Positions 46,329 through 55,942 of a DNA stretch of 64,000 bases are shown here, one piece after another. The stretch comes from Flavobacteriaceae bacterium (GTDB lineage: Bacteria; Bacteroidota; Bacteroidia; Flavobacteriales; Flavobacteriaceae): the NCBI GenBank assembly GCA_025800395.1, contig JAOXRU010000598.1:1-64000 (forward strand), in the 5' to 3' direction. The translations under genes were made by a program, and so were the position numbers. Under the pieces are notes generated by a model, which was given only the letters and a program-made list of their open reading frames with translations, was not told the origin of the DNA and ran no database searches. The stretch's first letter is position 1. Each line of letters starts with the position of its first letter.

Positions 46329-48185
46329 GTGAGAAATTTCTTAGCCGTGATAAAAAGTCTAGACATACAAATCATACAACAGTTACCAACTGCTTTAGCA
46401 GTATTAAACAAAAACAAGGAGCTCATTTACGCTTCCGACCTTTGGTTTCAGGAATTCGGCTTGGATAAAAAAGCTGCTGAAAATATCGATATATTTACGC
46501 TATTAGCCATTGAAGACCCCCGATGGGATGCCGTTCTAGACAGTTGTTTGCAAGGTGCATCCCTACCCTTTTCAACCTCTTTGGAGCACAATCCCAACAA
46601 ATGGTACCAATTTACCAACAGTCCGTATACCGATGCAGACAACAATATCAAAGGAGTTCTCATACAGGCTCAAGACATTACTACTTCCAAACATTATAGT
46701 GAAAAACTACGGGAATCCAATATTGTAATAAACGACCTTTTACAAAACAGCAAGATTGGCCGTTGGAAATACCTTCCAAAAGAAAACAAATTGACTTGGG
46801 ATTTAAAAACACGCGAAATATATGGCGTAGAAAAAAACTACCAACCCAAACTTATCAAATCTCTGAGCTTTATCGATTCCCCCTCCAAACGATCGGAAAT
46901 ACAAAACCTTTTCAACAAATCCCTAAAAAAGAACATGCAATGGGAAGTTAAAACAACCATTGCTAATGCAAAAGAAAACCAAAAACAAGTCCTACTAAAA
47001 GCCAAATCTATTGGAAATGCAGCGGGTATACACACCATATTAGGTAGTATACAACTACTAAACGAAAGAGAGATAGAAAACAAATCACAAGAAGCCCCAC
47101 TTCATGCAAATCCTATCCTAAAATCAATACTAGACAATATCCCTTACAATATTTTTGTAAAAGACCGCAATCACAAAAGAATTATGGTCAACAACAACGA
47201 ATTAGCATTTTTGGGACTAGAAAAAGAAGCAGATGCACTAGGTAAAAACGATCTGGAACTATACCCCAACCACCTTGCTCTAAAAAACATAGATGAAGAC
47301 AATCATATCTTTCTACATCAAGAAGATAAGCACCAGGTAGAATACACCCTAAAATCTTCTAACGAAAAAAACAACTCCTTTTCCTATTCTAAAATCCCCT
47401 TATCCAACCCCGCACAAAAATGCAATTTTATACTAGGCATAGGTAGAGCAATAAACGACCAAAAAGAAAGAGAAAAAACACTTAAAAAAACTATTACCAC
47501 TGTAGGGAAACAAGAGAAAAAATTAAGAGAATTTACCGATATCCTATCCCACAATTTGCGCTCTCATGCTGCCAATTTTTCCATGTTATTGGAATTGATC
47601 GTACCCAATGGCTACAATAACAACAACCAACAGCTGTACCAAATGCTCAAAAAATCTAGTGACACCATGCTAGAAACCATAGAACACCTCAACGAAATGG
47701 TTACCATCAAACCCATCCCTAAAGAAAAACGAAGCCTCCAAAATGCACATAAAATCTGTAATAGCGTTATTAAAAACCTCATAAAAAAAGATCCTAAAAC
47801 AAAAGCTTACATACAAAATCTTATCCCAAAAGACGCCTTTGTATTGGCCAATAAACCATATGTGAGCAGCATCCTCCACCATCTGATCTGCAACTCCCTA
47901 CGCTACAAACACCCAGATAGAAGTCCAGAAATAACCATTTCCTTTTCCAAAACCAAAAAATACAGTGTGGTCGAAATCGCAGACAACGGATTGGGAATCG
48001 ATCTGCTTCGAAACAAACACAAACTATTTGGTATGTACAAAGTATTTCACAATCACCCAGAAGCAAAAGGATTTGGATTGTTTATGACCAAAGCCAAGAT
48101 CGATGCTCTAAATGGTAAAATCACCGTAGAAAGCAAGATTGACAAAGGAACGACCTTTAAAGTTTTTTTTAATGAAAAAGATTAG
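46329..48185 (+). CDS. PAS-domain sensor histidine kinase, cytoplasmic
   Basis: 618 residues, no membrane segment or signal. Three PAS-like regions: about 15-115 (QLPTALAVLNKNKELIYASDLW), about 130-255, and about 265-385 (ILDNIPYNIFVKDRNHKRIMVNNNE). A short coiled segment and the dimerisation helix follow, with the phospho-acceptor His in DILSHNLRSHAANF. Then a HATPase with DNGLGIDLLRNK, KLFGMYKVFH and GFGLFMTK. It begins at GTG (46329); a second GTG at 46347 is an alternative. The stop overlaps the response regulator start by 14 bp, so they form a pair. The signal is unknown. Confidence 0.88.
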   Translation: MRNFLAVIKSLDIQIIQQLPTALAVLNKNKELIYASDLWFQEFGLDKKAAENIDIFTLLAIEDPRWDAVLDSCLQGASLPFSTSLEHNPNKWYQFTNSPYTDADNNIKGVLIQAQDITTSKHYSEKLRESNIVINDLLQNSKIGRWKYLPKENKLTWDLKTREIYGVEKNYQPKLIKSLSFIDSPSKRSEIQNLFNKSLKKNMQWEVKTTIANAKENQKQVLLKAKSIGNAAGIHTILGSIQLLNEREIENKSQEAPLHANPILKSILDNIPYNIFVKDRNHKRIMVNNNELAFLGLEKEADALGKNDLELYPNHLALKNIDEDNHIFLHQEDKHQVEYTLKSSNEKNNSFSYSKIPLSNPAQKCNFILGIGRAINDQKEREKTLKKTITTVGKQEKKLREFTDILSHNLRSHAANFSMLLELIVPNGYNNNNQQLYQMLKKSSDTMLETIEHLNEMVTIKPIPKEKRSLQNAHKICNSVIKNLIKKDPKTKAYIQNLIPKDAFVLANKPYVSSILHHLICNSLRYKHPDRSPEITISFSKTKKYSVVEIADNGLGIDLLRNKHKLFGMYKVFHNHPEAKGFGLFMTKAKIDALNGKITVESKIDKGTTFKVFFNEKD

Positions 48186-48591
48186 TTCTATCTGCATCAT
48201 TGACGATGATCCCATAACGGTATTCGGTATTCAACACCAAATCTTACACGCAGAAGCTAGTAGAAGCTTATTGGTGCATTACAATGGAAAAGACGCCTTG
48301 GAATCCTTTAAATACTCCCTATCTCAAAGCTTGCCCATTCCACAAATCATCCTATTGGATATCAATATGCCAATCATGGACGGCTGGCAATTTCTAGAGG
48401 CCTTTTTAGAACTTCCTGTAAAGCAAAACATAGACATCTATATTCTTACTTCCTCTATAAGCGAAGAAGACAAAAGAAAATCTGAGCAATTTAAAAAAAG
48501 AAGCCCACATCGCCTAGAATATCTCATAAAACCATTCAACCAAAAACAACTGCTCGCTATTGTACAACATGCAGCTGTCAAATCTAGTTGA
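48172..48591 (+). CDS. Single-domain response regulator
   Basis: 139 residues from the ATG at 48172 (MKKISSICIIDDDPITVFGI). Acidic pocket DDD at 11-13, phospho-acceptor Asp63 in LLDINMPIMDGW, Thr/Ser in YILTSSIS, and Lys in YLIKPFN. No output domain, so it signals by protein contact, like CheY or Spo0F. It overlaps the upstream kinase gene, its likely partner. An earlier start at 48139 would only add residues read from the kinase overlap. Confidence 0.9.
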   Translation: MKKISSICIIDDDPITVFGIQHQILHAEASRSLLVHYNGKDALESFKYSLSQSLPIPQIILLDINMPIMDGWQFLEAFLELPVKQNIDIYILTSSISEEDKRKSEQFKKRSPHRLEYLIKPFNQKQLLAIVQHAAVKSS

Positions 48592-48636
48592 TCTGTTAGA
48601 TTCTTTTTGATGGGCTTTAAAATCATTTAATTTTTG

Positions 48637-48667
48637 ATTATGTTTGATTCGAAAAATCAAACATAAT
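48637..48667 (+). promoter_or_regulatory. 13-bp hairpin overlapping the start codon of the M14 peptidase gene
   Basis: ATTATGTTTGATT (48637-48649) pairs perfectly with AATCAAACATAAT (48655-48667) around a 5-base loop. The last two bases of the 3' arm are A and T of the peptidase ATG (48666-48668). No U-run follows, so it is not a terminator. It could mask translation initiation. Confidence 0.6.
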
Positions 48668-50420
48668 GCAAAACAAACACCTCTTCCTATATATAGTTGT
48701 ATTTCTTTCATGCCTCTCTTGCGATAGAATGAGCTCCACCAAAAATCCGGATGATTTTCCTTTGGTTTTTGAACAAAGTGAAGGAAAACAAACTGCAACA
48801 TACCAAGAGGTCATAGACTTTTACACCCGCTTGGCTAAAAATTCGTCAACAGTATCTTTACAAACTATGGGAGAAACCGATAGTGGACTGCCTTTGCATA
48901 TCGTTACCATCAACGCAGATAAAGAATTTAATTTTAAAAAAATAAGAGAAAAAAAGGCCATTTTGCTTATCAATAACGGTATACACCCAGGTGAAAGCGA
49001 CGGTATCGATGCCTCCATGATGCTCTTTAGAGATATGGCTATGGGGACGCTGCGCATACCCGAAAATGTTTGTATAGTTTCCATCCCAGTTTATAATATC
49101 GGTGGCGCACTCAACAGAAATTCTCATAGTAGAACCAACCAAAACGGACCAGAAGCTTATGGCTTTAGAGGAAACGCCAAAAATTTCGACCTCAATAGAG
49201 ATTTTGTAAAAACAGACACCCAAAACGCCTTGTCGTTTACCGAAATACTTCATCTGGTAAAACCCGATGTTTTTATAGATACCCATGTGAGCAATGGTGC
49301 AGATTATCAGTACACGCTCACACATTTGTGGACCCAACACAACAAACTTGGAGGCAGTCTTGGACCATACCTCAAAAACCAAATGATACCAAATTTGGAA
49401 AAAAAATTGCTCGAAAAAAAATGGGATATCACCCCTTATGTCAATGTATTCGGAACCACTCCAGACCAAGGATTTTCACAGTTTTTTGACTCCCCAAGAT
49501 ATTCTACAGGCTACACCTCTCTCTTCCATATTTTGGGAATGATGGTAGAAACCCATATGCTAAAACCCTACAAATCTCGAGTAGAAGGCACCTACGACCT
49601 ACTCAACAGCATGATAGACCTAGTAGAAGAAGATTTCCAAAATATCAAACAATTGCGCACCGAAAGCATTCAACACTTTCTCCATAGCAGAATTTACCCG
49701 CTAAAATGGGAAATTGACACTACCAAATGGAGCGAATTGCAGTTTAAAGGATTTGAAGCAAAAAAAGTTCCAAGCCCTGTAACCGGACTGCAGCGTTTGC
49801 AATACGACAAAACCAAACCTTACACCAAAAATATTATCTACAAAGACTATTTCAAACCTAGCTATACGGTAGAAATCCCAAAAGCATATATCGTTAAAAA
49901 AGAATACAAAGAAATCATTCTGAGACTAAAACTCAATCAAATTCAATTTGAAACCATCGAAAAAGACAGCACCATCTTGGTAGAAAAATACCGCATCCTT
50001 TCTTATGACACTAGCAAAAAAGCATACGAGGGTCATTATATACACTATAACACTAAAGTAAAAGCAAACATAGACAGCCTCCAATTGAAAGCTGGTGATT
50101 TGTATATCCCAACACAACAAGAGGGTATTCGCTATTTGTTAGAAACCCTAGAACCAGAAGCATCAGACTCTTTTTTCAATTGGAATTATTTCGATCCTAT
50201 TTTACAACAGAAAGAGCATTTCTCGGCCTATGTATTCGAAGACAAAGCTTTACAAATACTAAAAGAGCGTCCGGAACTAAAAAAAGAATTCGATTCGATA
50301 AAACGCAGCAATCCAAAATTTTCAAAAAACGCATACGCCCAACTAGACTGGATCCACAAACACAGTGCGCATTATGAAAAAGCACATTTACAATACCCAG
50401 TTTACCGTGTACTGCATTAA
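48666..50420 (+). CDS. M14-family zinc carboxypeptidase-like lipoprotein
   Basis: 584 residues. Lipoprotein signal (VVFLSCLSCDRMSS, lipidated Cys near residue 19). The M14 domain has zinc ligands in NNGIHPGESDGIDASM (HxxE) and the third His in FIDTHVSNGADYQ, with a later catalytic-type Glu region (MMVETHMLKPYKSRVEGTY). The C-terminal about 200 residues are an accessory region. Predicted extracytoplasmic exopeptidase on the outer membrane or periplasmic face. Converges with the NUDIX gene, overlapping by 4 bp at the stops. Its start codon is inside a perfect hairpin. Confidence 0.88.
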   Translation: MQNKHLFLYIVVFLSCLSCDRMSSTKNPDDFPLVFEQSEGKQTATYQEVIDFYTRLAKNSSTVSLQTMGETDSGLPLHIVTINADKEFNFKKIREKKAILLINNGIHPGESDGIDASMMLFRDMAMGTLRIPENVCIVSIPVYNIGGALNRNSHSRTNQNGPEAYGFRGNAKNFDLNRDFVKTDTQNALSFTEILHLVKPDVFIDTHVSNGADYQYTLTHLWTQHNKLGGSLGPYLKNQMIPNLEKKLLEKKWDITPYVNVFGTTPDQGFSQFFDSPRYSTGYTSLFHILGMMVETHMLKPYKSRVEGTYDLLNSMIDLVEEDFQNIKQLRTESIQHFLHSRIYPLKWEIDTTKWSELQFKGFEAKKVPSPVTGLQRLQYDKTKPYTKNIIYKDYFKPSYTVEIPKAYIVKKEYKEIILRLKLNQIQFETIEKDSTILVEKYRILSYDTSKKAYEGHYIHYNTKVKANIDSLQLKAGDLYIPTQQEGIRYLLETLEPEASDSFFNWNYFDPILQQKEHFSAYVFEDKALQILKERPELKKEFDSIKRSNPKFSKNAYAQLDWIHKHSAHYEKAHLQYPVYRVLH

Positions 50421-51010
50421 GGCAACAACAATTTTATATTCTCGTAGGTATTGGATCGGATTCCTTTTATTTCTGCTTTAGATTTCCATGCCACTTCGGT
50501 GATTTCTTCCTCCACCTGGGGCACCAATTTACCTGTATAAGAAGTTCGCATCGCATACCAATAGGTCTCTTTTAATTGGTACATATTCCTACGTTTAAAA
50601 ATATGGTAGGTTTTCATCAAAAAAGAATCGATAGAAAGACCAGAAACACCAGTTTCTTCTTCTACCTCTCTTATAGCAGCATCTTCCAAGGACTCTTTCT
50701 TATCTACTTTCCCTTTGGGTATATCCCATTTCCCTTTTCTGAAAATAAACAAAATTTGCCCCTCTTTATTCTTCACCACGCCTCCAGCAGCTAGCACCAC
50801 CTTGATACGTTCAAATAACAATGGCAATAATCGGTCGGCATCTTTGTGATACAAGTGTACCCTTTTGTAACCAGATTTACCCATATTCTTAAAGATATCT
50901 ACCAGTGGAGCGGTTTCCAATAGAAAAGTGCGGTGCTCCCCTTCTTCTTCCAAGATATTTGTGAGGATAATGGGGTGTTCATTCGCAAAAACTTTATACA
51001 TTTGTGTCAT
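50417..51010 (-). CDS. NUDIX hydrolase
   Basis: 197 residues. The NUDIX box is complete: GKVDKKESLEDAAIREVEEETG (positions fit GX5EX7REUXEEXGU). An N-terminal about 70-residue extension (MYKVFANEHPIILTNILEEE) is typical of this Flavobacteriia member. The substrate is a nucleoside-diphosphate derivative, not predictable. The start codon overlaps that of pyrE on the opposite strand (CATG, 51008-51011). A second Met three codons in (51001) is a possible alternative start. Confidence 0.9.
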   Translation of the reverse strand: MTQMYKVFANEHPIILTNILEEEGEHRTFLLETAPLVDIFKNMGKSGYKRVHLYHKDADRLLPLLFERIKVVLAAGGVVKNKEGQILFIFRKGKWDIPKGKVDKKESLEDAAIREVEEETGVSGLSIDSFLMKTYHIFKRRNMYQLKETYWYAMRTSYTGKLVPQVEEEITEVAWKSKAEIKGIRSNTYENIKLLLP

Positions 51011-51653
51011 GGTTTTAGACGAAAATACTGCAAAAAAACTCGCAGAATTGCTGTTGCAAATTAATGCAATTAAATTGAATCCAGAAAATCCTTTTACATG
51101 GGCCTCTGGTTGGAAATCTCCGATTTATTGCGACAATCGCATTATCCTTTCCCATCCTACAATTAGGAATTTTGTTAGAGAAGAGATGGCCAAACAAATA
51201 GAAAAACAATACGGAAAACCCGATGTTATAGCTGGTGTAGCCACAGGAGCCATCGGTATCGGTATGCTGGTAGCGGACTTTCTCAACCTGCCTTTTGTAT
51301 ACGTAAGACCAGAAGCCAAATCACATGGTCGGCAAAATCAGATTGAAGGACATTTGGACAAAAACCAAAATGTAGTCGTTATCGAAGACCTCATCTCTAC
51401 TGGAAAAAGCAGCCTCAATGCGGTAAGAGCACTCAAACAAGCAGAGGTAACTGTCAAGGGAATGTTGGCCATATTTACCTATGGATTTGAACAAGCAAAG
51501 ACCAACTTCGATAAAGAAAACATCCAGCTAAACACATTGAGCAACTACGATTTCCTCCTAGAAAAAGCAATAGAAAGCAATTATATAAAAGAAAAACAAC
51601 ATCAAACCTTATTGAACTGGAAAACAAATCCAGCCAAATGGGATAACAATTAG
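51009..51653 (+). CDS. pyrE: Orotate phosphoribosyltransferase
   Basis: 214 residues from the ATG at 51009 (MVLDENTAKKLAELLLQINA). The frame continues upstream, but the extra residues read the NUDIX gene backwards. PRPP loop VVVIEDLISTGKSS and substrate segments FTWASGWKSPIYCDNR and YVRPEAKSHGRQNQIEG are intact. De novo pyrimidine synthesis. It starts head-to-head with the NUDIX gene with overlapping start codons, and is followed after 5 bp by the SRPBCC gene. Confidence 0.95.
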   Translation: MVLDENTAKKLAELLLQINAIKLNPENPFTWASGWKSPIYCDNRIILSHPTIRNFVREEMAKQIEKQYGKPDVIAGVATGAIGIGMLVADFLNLPFVYVRPEAKSHGRQNQIEGHLDKNQNVVVIEDLISTGKSSLNAVRALKQAEVTVKGMLAIFTYGFEQAKTNFDKENIQLNTLSNYDFLLEKAIESNYIKEKQHQTLLNWKTNPAKWDNN

Positions 51654-51658
51654 TACTT

Positions 51659-52051
51659 ATGAACATCAACGGAAACACCACCCGAGTTCAAAAATCTTCC
51701 ACCGAGGTGTTTGAATTTTTGACCAACGTAGAAAACTTTAAAAAACTAATGCCAGAGAACATTCAAAAATTTGAAGTACTCGAAGCTGGAAAATTTGTGT
51801 TTGCCTTAGGTGGTATGCCAGAGATCATCCTCAAACTCAAAGAGCAAACACCGCACTCCAAAGTAGTTTTGGGAGCCGCAAGCGACAAAATACCTTTTAC
51901 ACTTACTGCCGATATAAACGAAATTTCTGCCAATGAAAGCGATGTCAACCTTTCTTTCTCTGGAGAATTTAACCCGATGATGGCAATGATGGTAAAGGGT
52001 CCTATTACCAAATTTGTTACCACCCTTACTGAAAATCTAAAGGGAATCTAA
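51659..52051 (+). CDS. SRPBCC-fold (START-like) small protein
   Basis: 130 residues: TRVQKSSTEVFEFLTNVENFKKLMPENIQKFEVL, then the helix-grip beta-strands and a C-terminal helix (GPITKFVTTLTENLKGI). Such proteins bind hydrophobic ligands; no ligand is known. Close behind pyrE (5 bp) and tail-to-tail overlapping birA by 15 bp. Confidence 0.8.
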   Translation: MNINGNTTRVQKSSTEVFEFLTNVENFKKLMPENIQKFEVLEAGKFVFALGGMPEIILKLKEQTPHSKVVLGAASDKIPFTLTADINEISANESDVNLSFSGEFNPMMAMMVKGPITKFVTTLTENLKGI

Positions 52052-52777
52052 CAACCACTTTATTTCCTTAAAATCCACATATCGATGGGCGCCACTTTGC
52101 AAGACCAAGCAAAGCCGTCCATCTTTTTTTACATCCGCTACTCGAGCTTCGAAATAACTACCATCTTTATCTTCAAAATGCAAACTTTTGCCCAAACCAT
52201 AGAGCAAGCTTAAATAATCTTCTTTTATATCCAAAAATCTGTGATAGTAAATCCCATACATTCGCCTGTGTAACTGAGACAGTAACTCTTGCAACAAGTC
52301 TTCCAAATCAAAGTTTTTGCCAGTTTCCAAATAAAGCGAACTGACACCCTTCAACCCCTCAAAAACGTCTTGATTAACATTCAAACCGATACCAATTACG
52401 CTAGATTGAATAAAGGGAGACTGTATCGTATTCTCTACCAGTATACCACAAATCTTGCGGTTTCCTGCCAAAATGTCGTTTGGCCATTTGATGCTGACAT
52501 TTTGAACCTCTTTACTTGCAAGCACATCACACACAGCCAATGCAACTATCATGTTCAAATAAAAATAGTCAATCACTTTCAAGCCTCCAAACACCTTAAG
52601 CACACTAAATGTCAGGTTCTTACCAGCATCAGAAACCCAAGTCGAACCACGTTGCCCCCTACCGGCTGTTTGCCTATGTGCCCATACTACCACATCCCTA
52701 TCTAAGCCTTCACTTTCTTGCAGCGATTTTAAATAAGTATTGGTAGAGTCTATGGCATCAAGTTTGATTATATCCAT
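52037..52777 (-). CDS. birA: Biotin-[acetyl-CoA-carboxylase] ligase, monofunctional
   Basis: 246 residues. The catalytic domain has DSTNTYLK, the biotinyl-AMP loop AGRGQRGSTWVSDAGKNLTFSVL, KWPNDIL and GIGLNVNQ. It lacks the N-terminal helix-turn-helix of E. coli BirA, so it cannot act as a repressor. It attaches biotin to the carboxyl carrier protein. The 3' end overlaps the SRPBCC gene by 15 bp. The intergenic region to rsfS (91 bp) carries the rsfS -7 box. Confidence 0.94.
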   Translation of the reverse strand: MDIIKLDAIDSTNTYLKSLQESEGLDRDVVVWAHRQTAGRGQRGSTWVSDAGKNLTFSVLKVFGGLKVIDYFYLNMIVALAVCDVLASKEVQNVSIKWPNDILAGNRKICGILVENTIQSPFIQSSVIGIGLNVNQDVFEGLKGVSSLYLETGKNFDLEDLLQELLSQLHRRMYGIYYHRFLDIKEDYLSLLYGLGKSLHFEDKDGSYFEARVADVKKDGRLCLVLQSGAHRYVDFKEIKWLLDSL

Positions 52778-52841
52778 TTAGTAGAATTCGTTTTAGATTA
52801 ATGTTATGTTAAAAACAATAGCTAAGATTGTAAAAAAAGAA

Positions 52842-52849
52842 TAACTTTG
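52842..52849 (+). promoter_or_regulatory. -7 box of the rsfS-ftsH unit
   Basis: TAACTTTG, an exact TAnnTTTG, 19 bp before the rsfS ATG. The leader would be only about a dozen bases. No TTTG at ideal spacing upstream. Confidence 0.55.
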
Positions 52850-52868
52850 TACAAAGAAATAAAATTTA

Positions 52869-53240
52869 ATGGTAGATAACTCAAGCAATGTAGATCAATT
52901 ATTATCTGTAATTATTACCGGAGTAGAAGAAGTTAAAGGACATGATATACAATTGTTAGACCTAAGAAACATTGATAACACTGTTTGTGATTATTTTATC
53001 CTCTGTAATGGTACATCTAATACCCACGTTAACGCTATTGTAAATTCTATACAAAAAATTGTTAGTAAAAAATTAAAAGACAAACCATGGCATATAGAGG
53101 GCACAGAAAATGCCGAATGGGTGCTCATGGACTATGTCAATGTAGTCGTTCATGTTTTCCAAAAACACATACGCGAATTTTACGATATCGAAGGCTTGTG
53201 GGGAGACGCAGTTGTTACCACAGTAGAAACCAATTATTAA
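52869..53240 (+). CDS. rsfS: Ribosome silencing factor RsfS
   Basis: 123 residues, DUF143 family: GHDIQLLDLRNIDNTVCDYFILCNGTSNTHVNAIVNSI, then HIEGTENAEWVLMDYVNVVVHVF. It binds ribosomal protein L14 to block subunit joining during starvation. First gene of rsfS-ftsH-LUD-cdsA-ACBP, 7 bp before ftsH. Confidence 0.95.
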   Translation: MVDNSSNVDQLLSVIITGVEEVKGHDIQLLDLRNIDNTVCDYFILCNGTSNTHVNAIVNSIQKIVSKKLKDKPWHIEGTENAEWVLMDYVNVVVHVFQKHIREFYDIEGLWGDAVVTTVETNY

Positions 53241-53247
53241 ATATTTA

Positions 53248-55269
53248 ATGGCACAAGAAAATAAATCAAACCCTAAAAATAAACCAAAATTCGGTTCTTA
53301 TTGGATCTATATTGTTTCCATTTTAGTCATTTTTGGGATTAGCTATTTTAATGGCGGAAGCTTTAATAGCTTACCAAAAATATCCACTTCCGAATTGCAA
53401 GAATATTTGCAAAATGGAGATATCCAAAAAGTACTTATCATCAGCAACAATCAAACCGCCAAAATTTACCTGACGGAAGAAGCCCTTGAAAAGGACGTTC
53501 ACAAAAAAGTTGCAGAAAAGAACCTTTTATCAAACAAAGCAGCAGATCCCAAATATCAAGTGAAATTTGGCGATTTGCAAAACTTTGAGAACGGCATTAA
53601 AGAGACCATAAAAGAAAACAATCTCGACACCTATGTGGATTTCGACAGAGAAGACAATCCTATACTAGACCTCATCTTTAGTATACTGCCATTTGTAATC
53701 TTTATCGGTATTTGGCTATATCTCATGCGACGCATGTCTGGTGGAGGTGCTGGAGGTGCTGGTGGACAAATATTCAACATAGGAAAATCTAAAGCAAAAC
53801 TTTTTGACGAGAAAAACGACACCAAAGTTACCTTCAAAGATGTAGCTGGTTTGGAAGGAGCAAAAGAAGAAGTGCAAGAAATTGTCGAATTCCTAAAAAA
53901 CCCAGACAAATACACTTCCCTAGGGGGAAAAATTCCAAAAGGCGCCCTATTGGTTGGCCCTCCCGGAACGGGCAAAACCCTCTTGGCAAAAGCAGTAGCT
54001 GGAGAAGCAAAAGTTCCTTTCTTTTCCTTATCTGGATCAGATTTTGTCGAAATGTTTGTTGGTGTAGGAGCCTCGCGTGTAAGAGACTTATTTAAACAAG
54101 CAAAAGACAAATCACCATCCATCATCTTTATAGACGAAATAGATGCCATAGGTCGTGCTAGAGGGAAAAACAATATCACGGGCTCCAATGACGAACGCGA
54201 AAATACACTCAACCAGCTCCTGACCGAAATGGACGGTTTTGGAACCAATACCAATGTGATTGTATTGGCAGCCACCAACCGTGCAGATGTCTTGGATAAA
54301 GCACTGATGCGTGCAGGTCGTTTCGACAGACAAATCTATGTAGATTTACCAGATTTGAGAGAACGCAAGGAAATCTTCGAAGTCCACTTAAAACCAATAA
54401 AAACTTCCGAAAAATTGGATGTAGACTTTTTGGCAAAACAAACACCCGGATTCTCTGGTGCAGATATCGCCAATGTCTGCAACGAAGCAGCTCTTATTGC
54501 AGCAAGAAAAGAGAAAAAAGCAGTAAACAAACAAGACTTCCTAGACGCAGTAGATCGTATCGTGGGAGGTCTAGAAAAGAAAAATAAAATTATTACCCAA
54601 GAGGAGAAAAAAACTATCGCCTATCACGAAGCTGGTCATGCTACGGTAAGCTGGATGCTAGAACATGCTGCTCCTCTGGTAAAAGTCACTATTGTACCTA
54701 GAGGACAAAGCCTAGGCGCAGCTTGGTATCTTCCAGAAGAACGACTGATCGTTAGACCAGAACAAATGCTAGACGAAATGTGCGCCACCATGGGTGGTCG
54801 TGCCGCAGAAAAAGTAATATTCAACAAAATCTCTACTGGTGCACTCAGCGATCTCGAAAAAGTAACCAAGCAAGCAAGAGCTATGGTAACCATATATGGC
54901 CTCAATGAAGAATTGGGCAATATTACCTACTACGACTCTTCTGGCCAATCCGATTATGGTTTTTCCAAACCATATAGCGAAGACACCGCACAAAAAATAG
55001 ACACGGAAATTTCCAAAATAATTGAAAACCAATACCAACGTGCAATTGGCTTGCTAAACGAACACAAAGACAAATTAATCGAACTCGCAGAGCGCTTGTT
55101 GGAAAAAGAAGTTATATTTAAAGACGATTTGGAAAAAATATTTGGAAAAAGACCGTTCGAAAAAGAACCTTTGAACGGAATCGAATCCAACAAGGATACA
55201 CAGGTTGTCGAAAAAGAAAATGCAGACAGCCCCAAAGAAGAAGAAAATACCGATAATACCGTAGCATAG
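53248..55269 (+). CDS. ftsH: ATP-dependent zinc metalloprotease FtsH
   Basis: 673 residues. Two membrane helices (about 18-35 and 140-160) flank a periplasmic domain, then a Gly-rich linker ([12 protein letters not shown]). AAA+ module: Walker A GPPGTGKT, Walker [12 protein letters not shown], the pore [15 protein letters not shown] and the second region of homology RAGRFDRQI. Zinc protease site HEAGHA plus the downstream Glu/Asp ligand region. Acidic C-terminal tail. Degrades misassembled membrane proteins. Co-transcribed with rsfS. Confidence 0.97.
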   Translation: MAQENKSNPKNKPKFGSYWIYIVSILVIFGISYFNGGSFNSLPKISTSELQEYLQNGDIQKVLIISNNQTAKIYLTEEALEKDVHKKVAEKNLLSNKAADPKYQVKFGDLQNFENGIKETIKENNLDTYVDFDREDNPILDLIFSILPFVIFIGIWLYLMRRMSGGGAGGAGGQIFNIGKSKAKLFDEKNDTKVTFKDVAGLEGAKEEVQEIVEFLKNPDKYTSLGGKIPKGALLVGPPGTGKTLLAKAVAGEAKVPFFSLSGSDFVEMFVGVGASRVRDLFKQAKDKSPSIIFIDEIDAIGRARGKNNITGSNDERENTLNQLLTEMDGFGTNTNVIVLAATNRADVLDKALMRAGRFDRQIYVDLPDLRERKEIFEVHLKPIKTSEKLDVDFLAKQTPGFSGADIANVCNEAALIAARKEKKAVNKQDFLDAVDRIVGGLEKKNKIITQEEKKTIAYHEAGHATVSWMLEHAAPLVKVTIVPRGQSLGAAWYLPEERLIVRPEQMLDEMCATMGGRAAEKVIFNKISTGALSDLEKVTKQARAMVTIYGLNEELGNITYYDSSGQSDYGFSKPYSEDTAQKIDTEISKIIENQYQRAIGLLNEHKDKLIELAERLLEKEVIFKDDLEKIFGKRPFEKEPLNGIESNKDTQVVEKENADSPKEEENTDNTVA

Positions 55270-55325
55270 GCTTCGGTATTTTATCCGATATCGCAGTATC
55301 GGAATAGGCTGACAGATGAAGGGAT

Positions 55326-55931
55326 ATGAATTTATGGAAAAGGCTTTTAGGATTAGAATCAAATCTTCCCCAAGATAAGCTAGAGGAGACTAGCAAATAC
55401 ATGCCCGATACCAAAGAACCACCTTTGGACGAAAAATTTATATTACTCTTCAAAAAAAATGGCGGAAAGTTCTTATATTGCCTCAATACAGACGAAGCTC
55501 GCTCCAATCTCGAAGCCATACTTGAGGAACAAAATATAACAGCACAGCGACTTGCCAATACCGACAACACACTCAAAGAATTATTTCCAAACAACCAATA
55601 TGCTGGAGCAACCAATTGCCAGCAGGCAGATTGTCTGCTTATTGGATGCGAAAACCTTATTGCAAAAGATGGTAGTATCCTTTTGTCTTCCCATCAAATT
55701 CGAGAGAACAAATTGATGCATCTTCCCAAAAAAATGATCGTGGTTGCCTACACCAGTCAAATAGTACCCGATATTAGCAATGGGTTACAAAGAATCAAAA
55801 ATCAGTGTAAAAATGAGATCCCTAGCAATATTACCACCATCAAACAGTTCAAAGAACCCAAGGAAAACGACTTTTTGACCTACGGAAGTAGTGCAAAAAA
55901 CTTATATTTGCTCCTACTAGAAGACTACTGA
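55326..55931 (+). CDS. LUD (LutC/YkgG-type) domain protein
   Basis: 201 residues. The C-terminal half matches LutC/YkgG: NNQYAGATNCQQADCLLIGCENLIAKDGSILLSSHQIRENKLMHLPKKMIVVAYTSQIV. LutC belongs to lactate-utilisation complexes, but no LutA or LutB gene is nearby. In Flavobacteriia this gene regularly sits between ftsH and cdsA, so a different, perhaps membrane-related role is likely. Spacing is 56 bp after ftsH and 11 bp before cdsA. The spacer after ftsH holds a small hairpin around CCGATA/TATCGG. Confidence 0.8.
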   Translation: MNLWKRLLGLESNLPQDKLEETSKYMPDTKEPPLDEKFILLFKKNGGKFLYCLNTDEARSNLEAILEEQNITAQRLANTDNTLKELFPNNQYAGATNCQQADCLLIGCENLIAKDGSILLSSHQIRENKLMHLPKKMIVVAYTSQIVPDISNGLQRIKNQCKNEIPSNITTIKQFKEPKENDFLTYGSSAKNLYLLLLEDY

Positions 55932-55942
55932 ATCACCAAATA

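Noticed and set aside
53631-54278. 215-codon minus-strand frame inside ftsH
   Set aside because: Mirror of the conserved AAA+ region; ftsH codes unambiguously.
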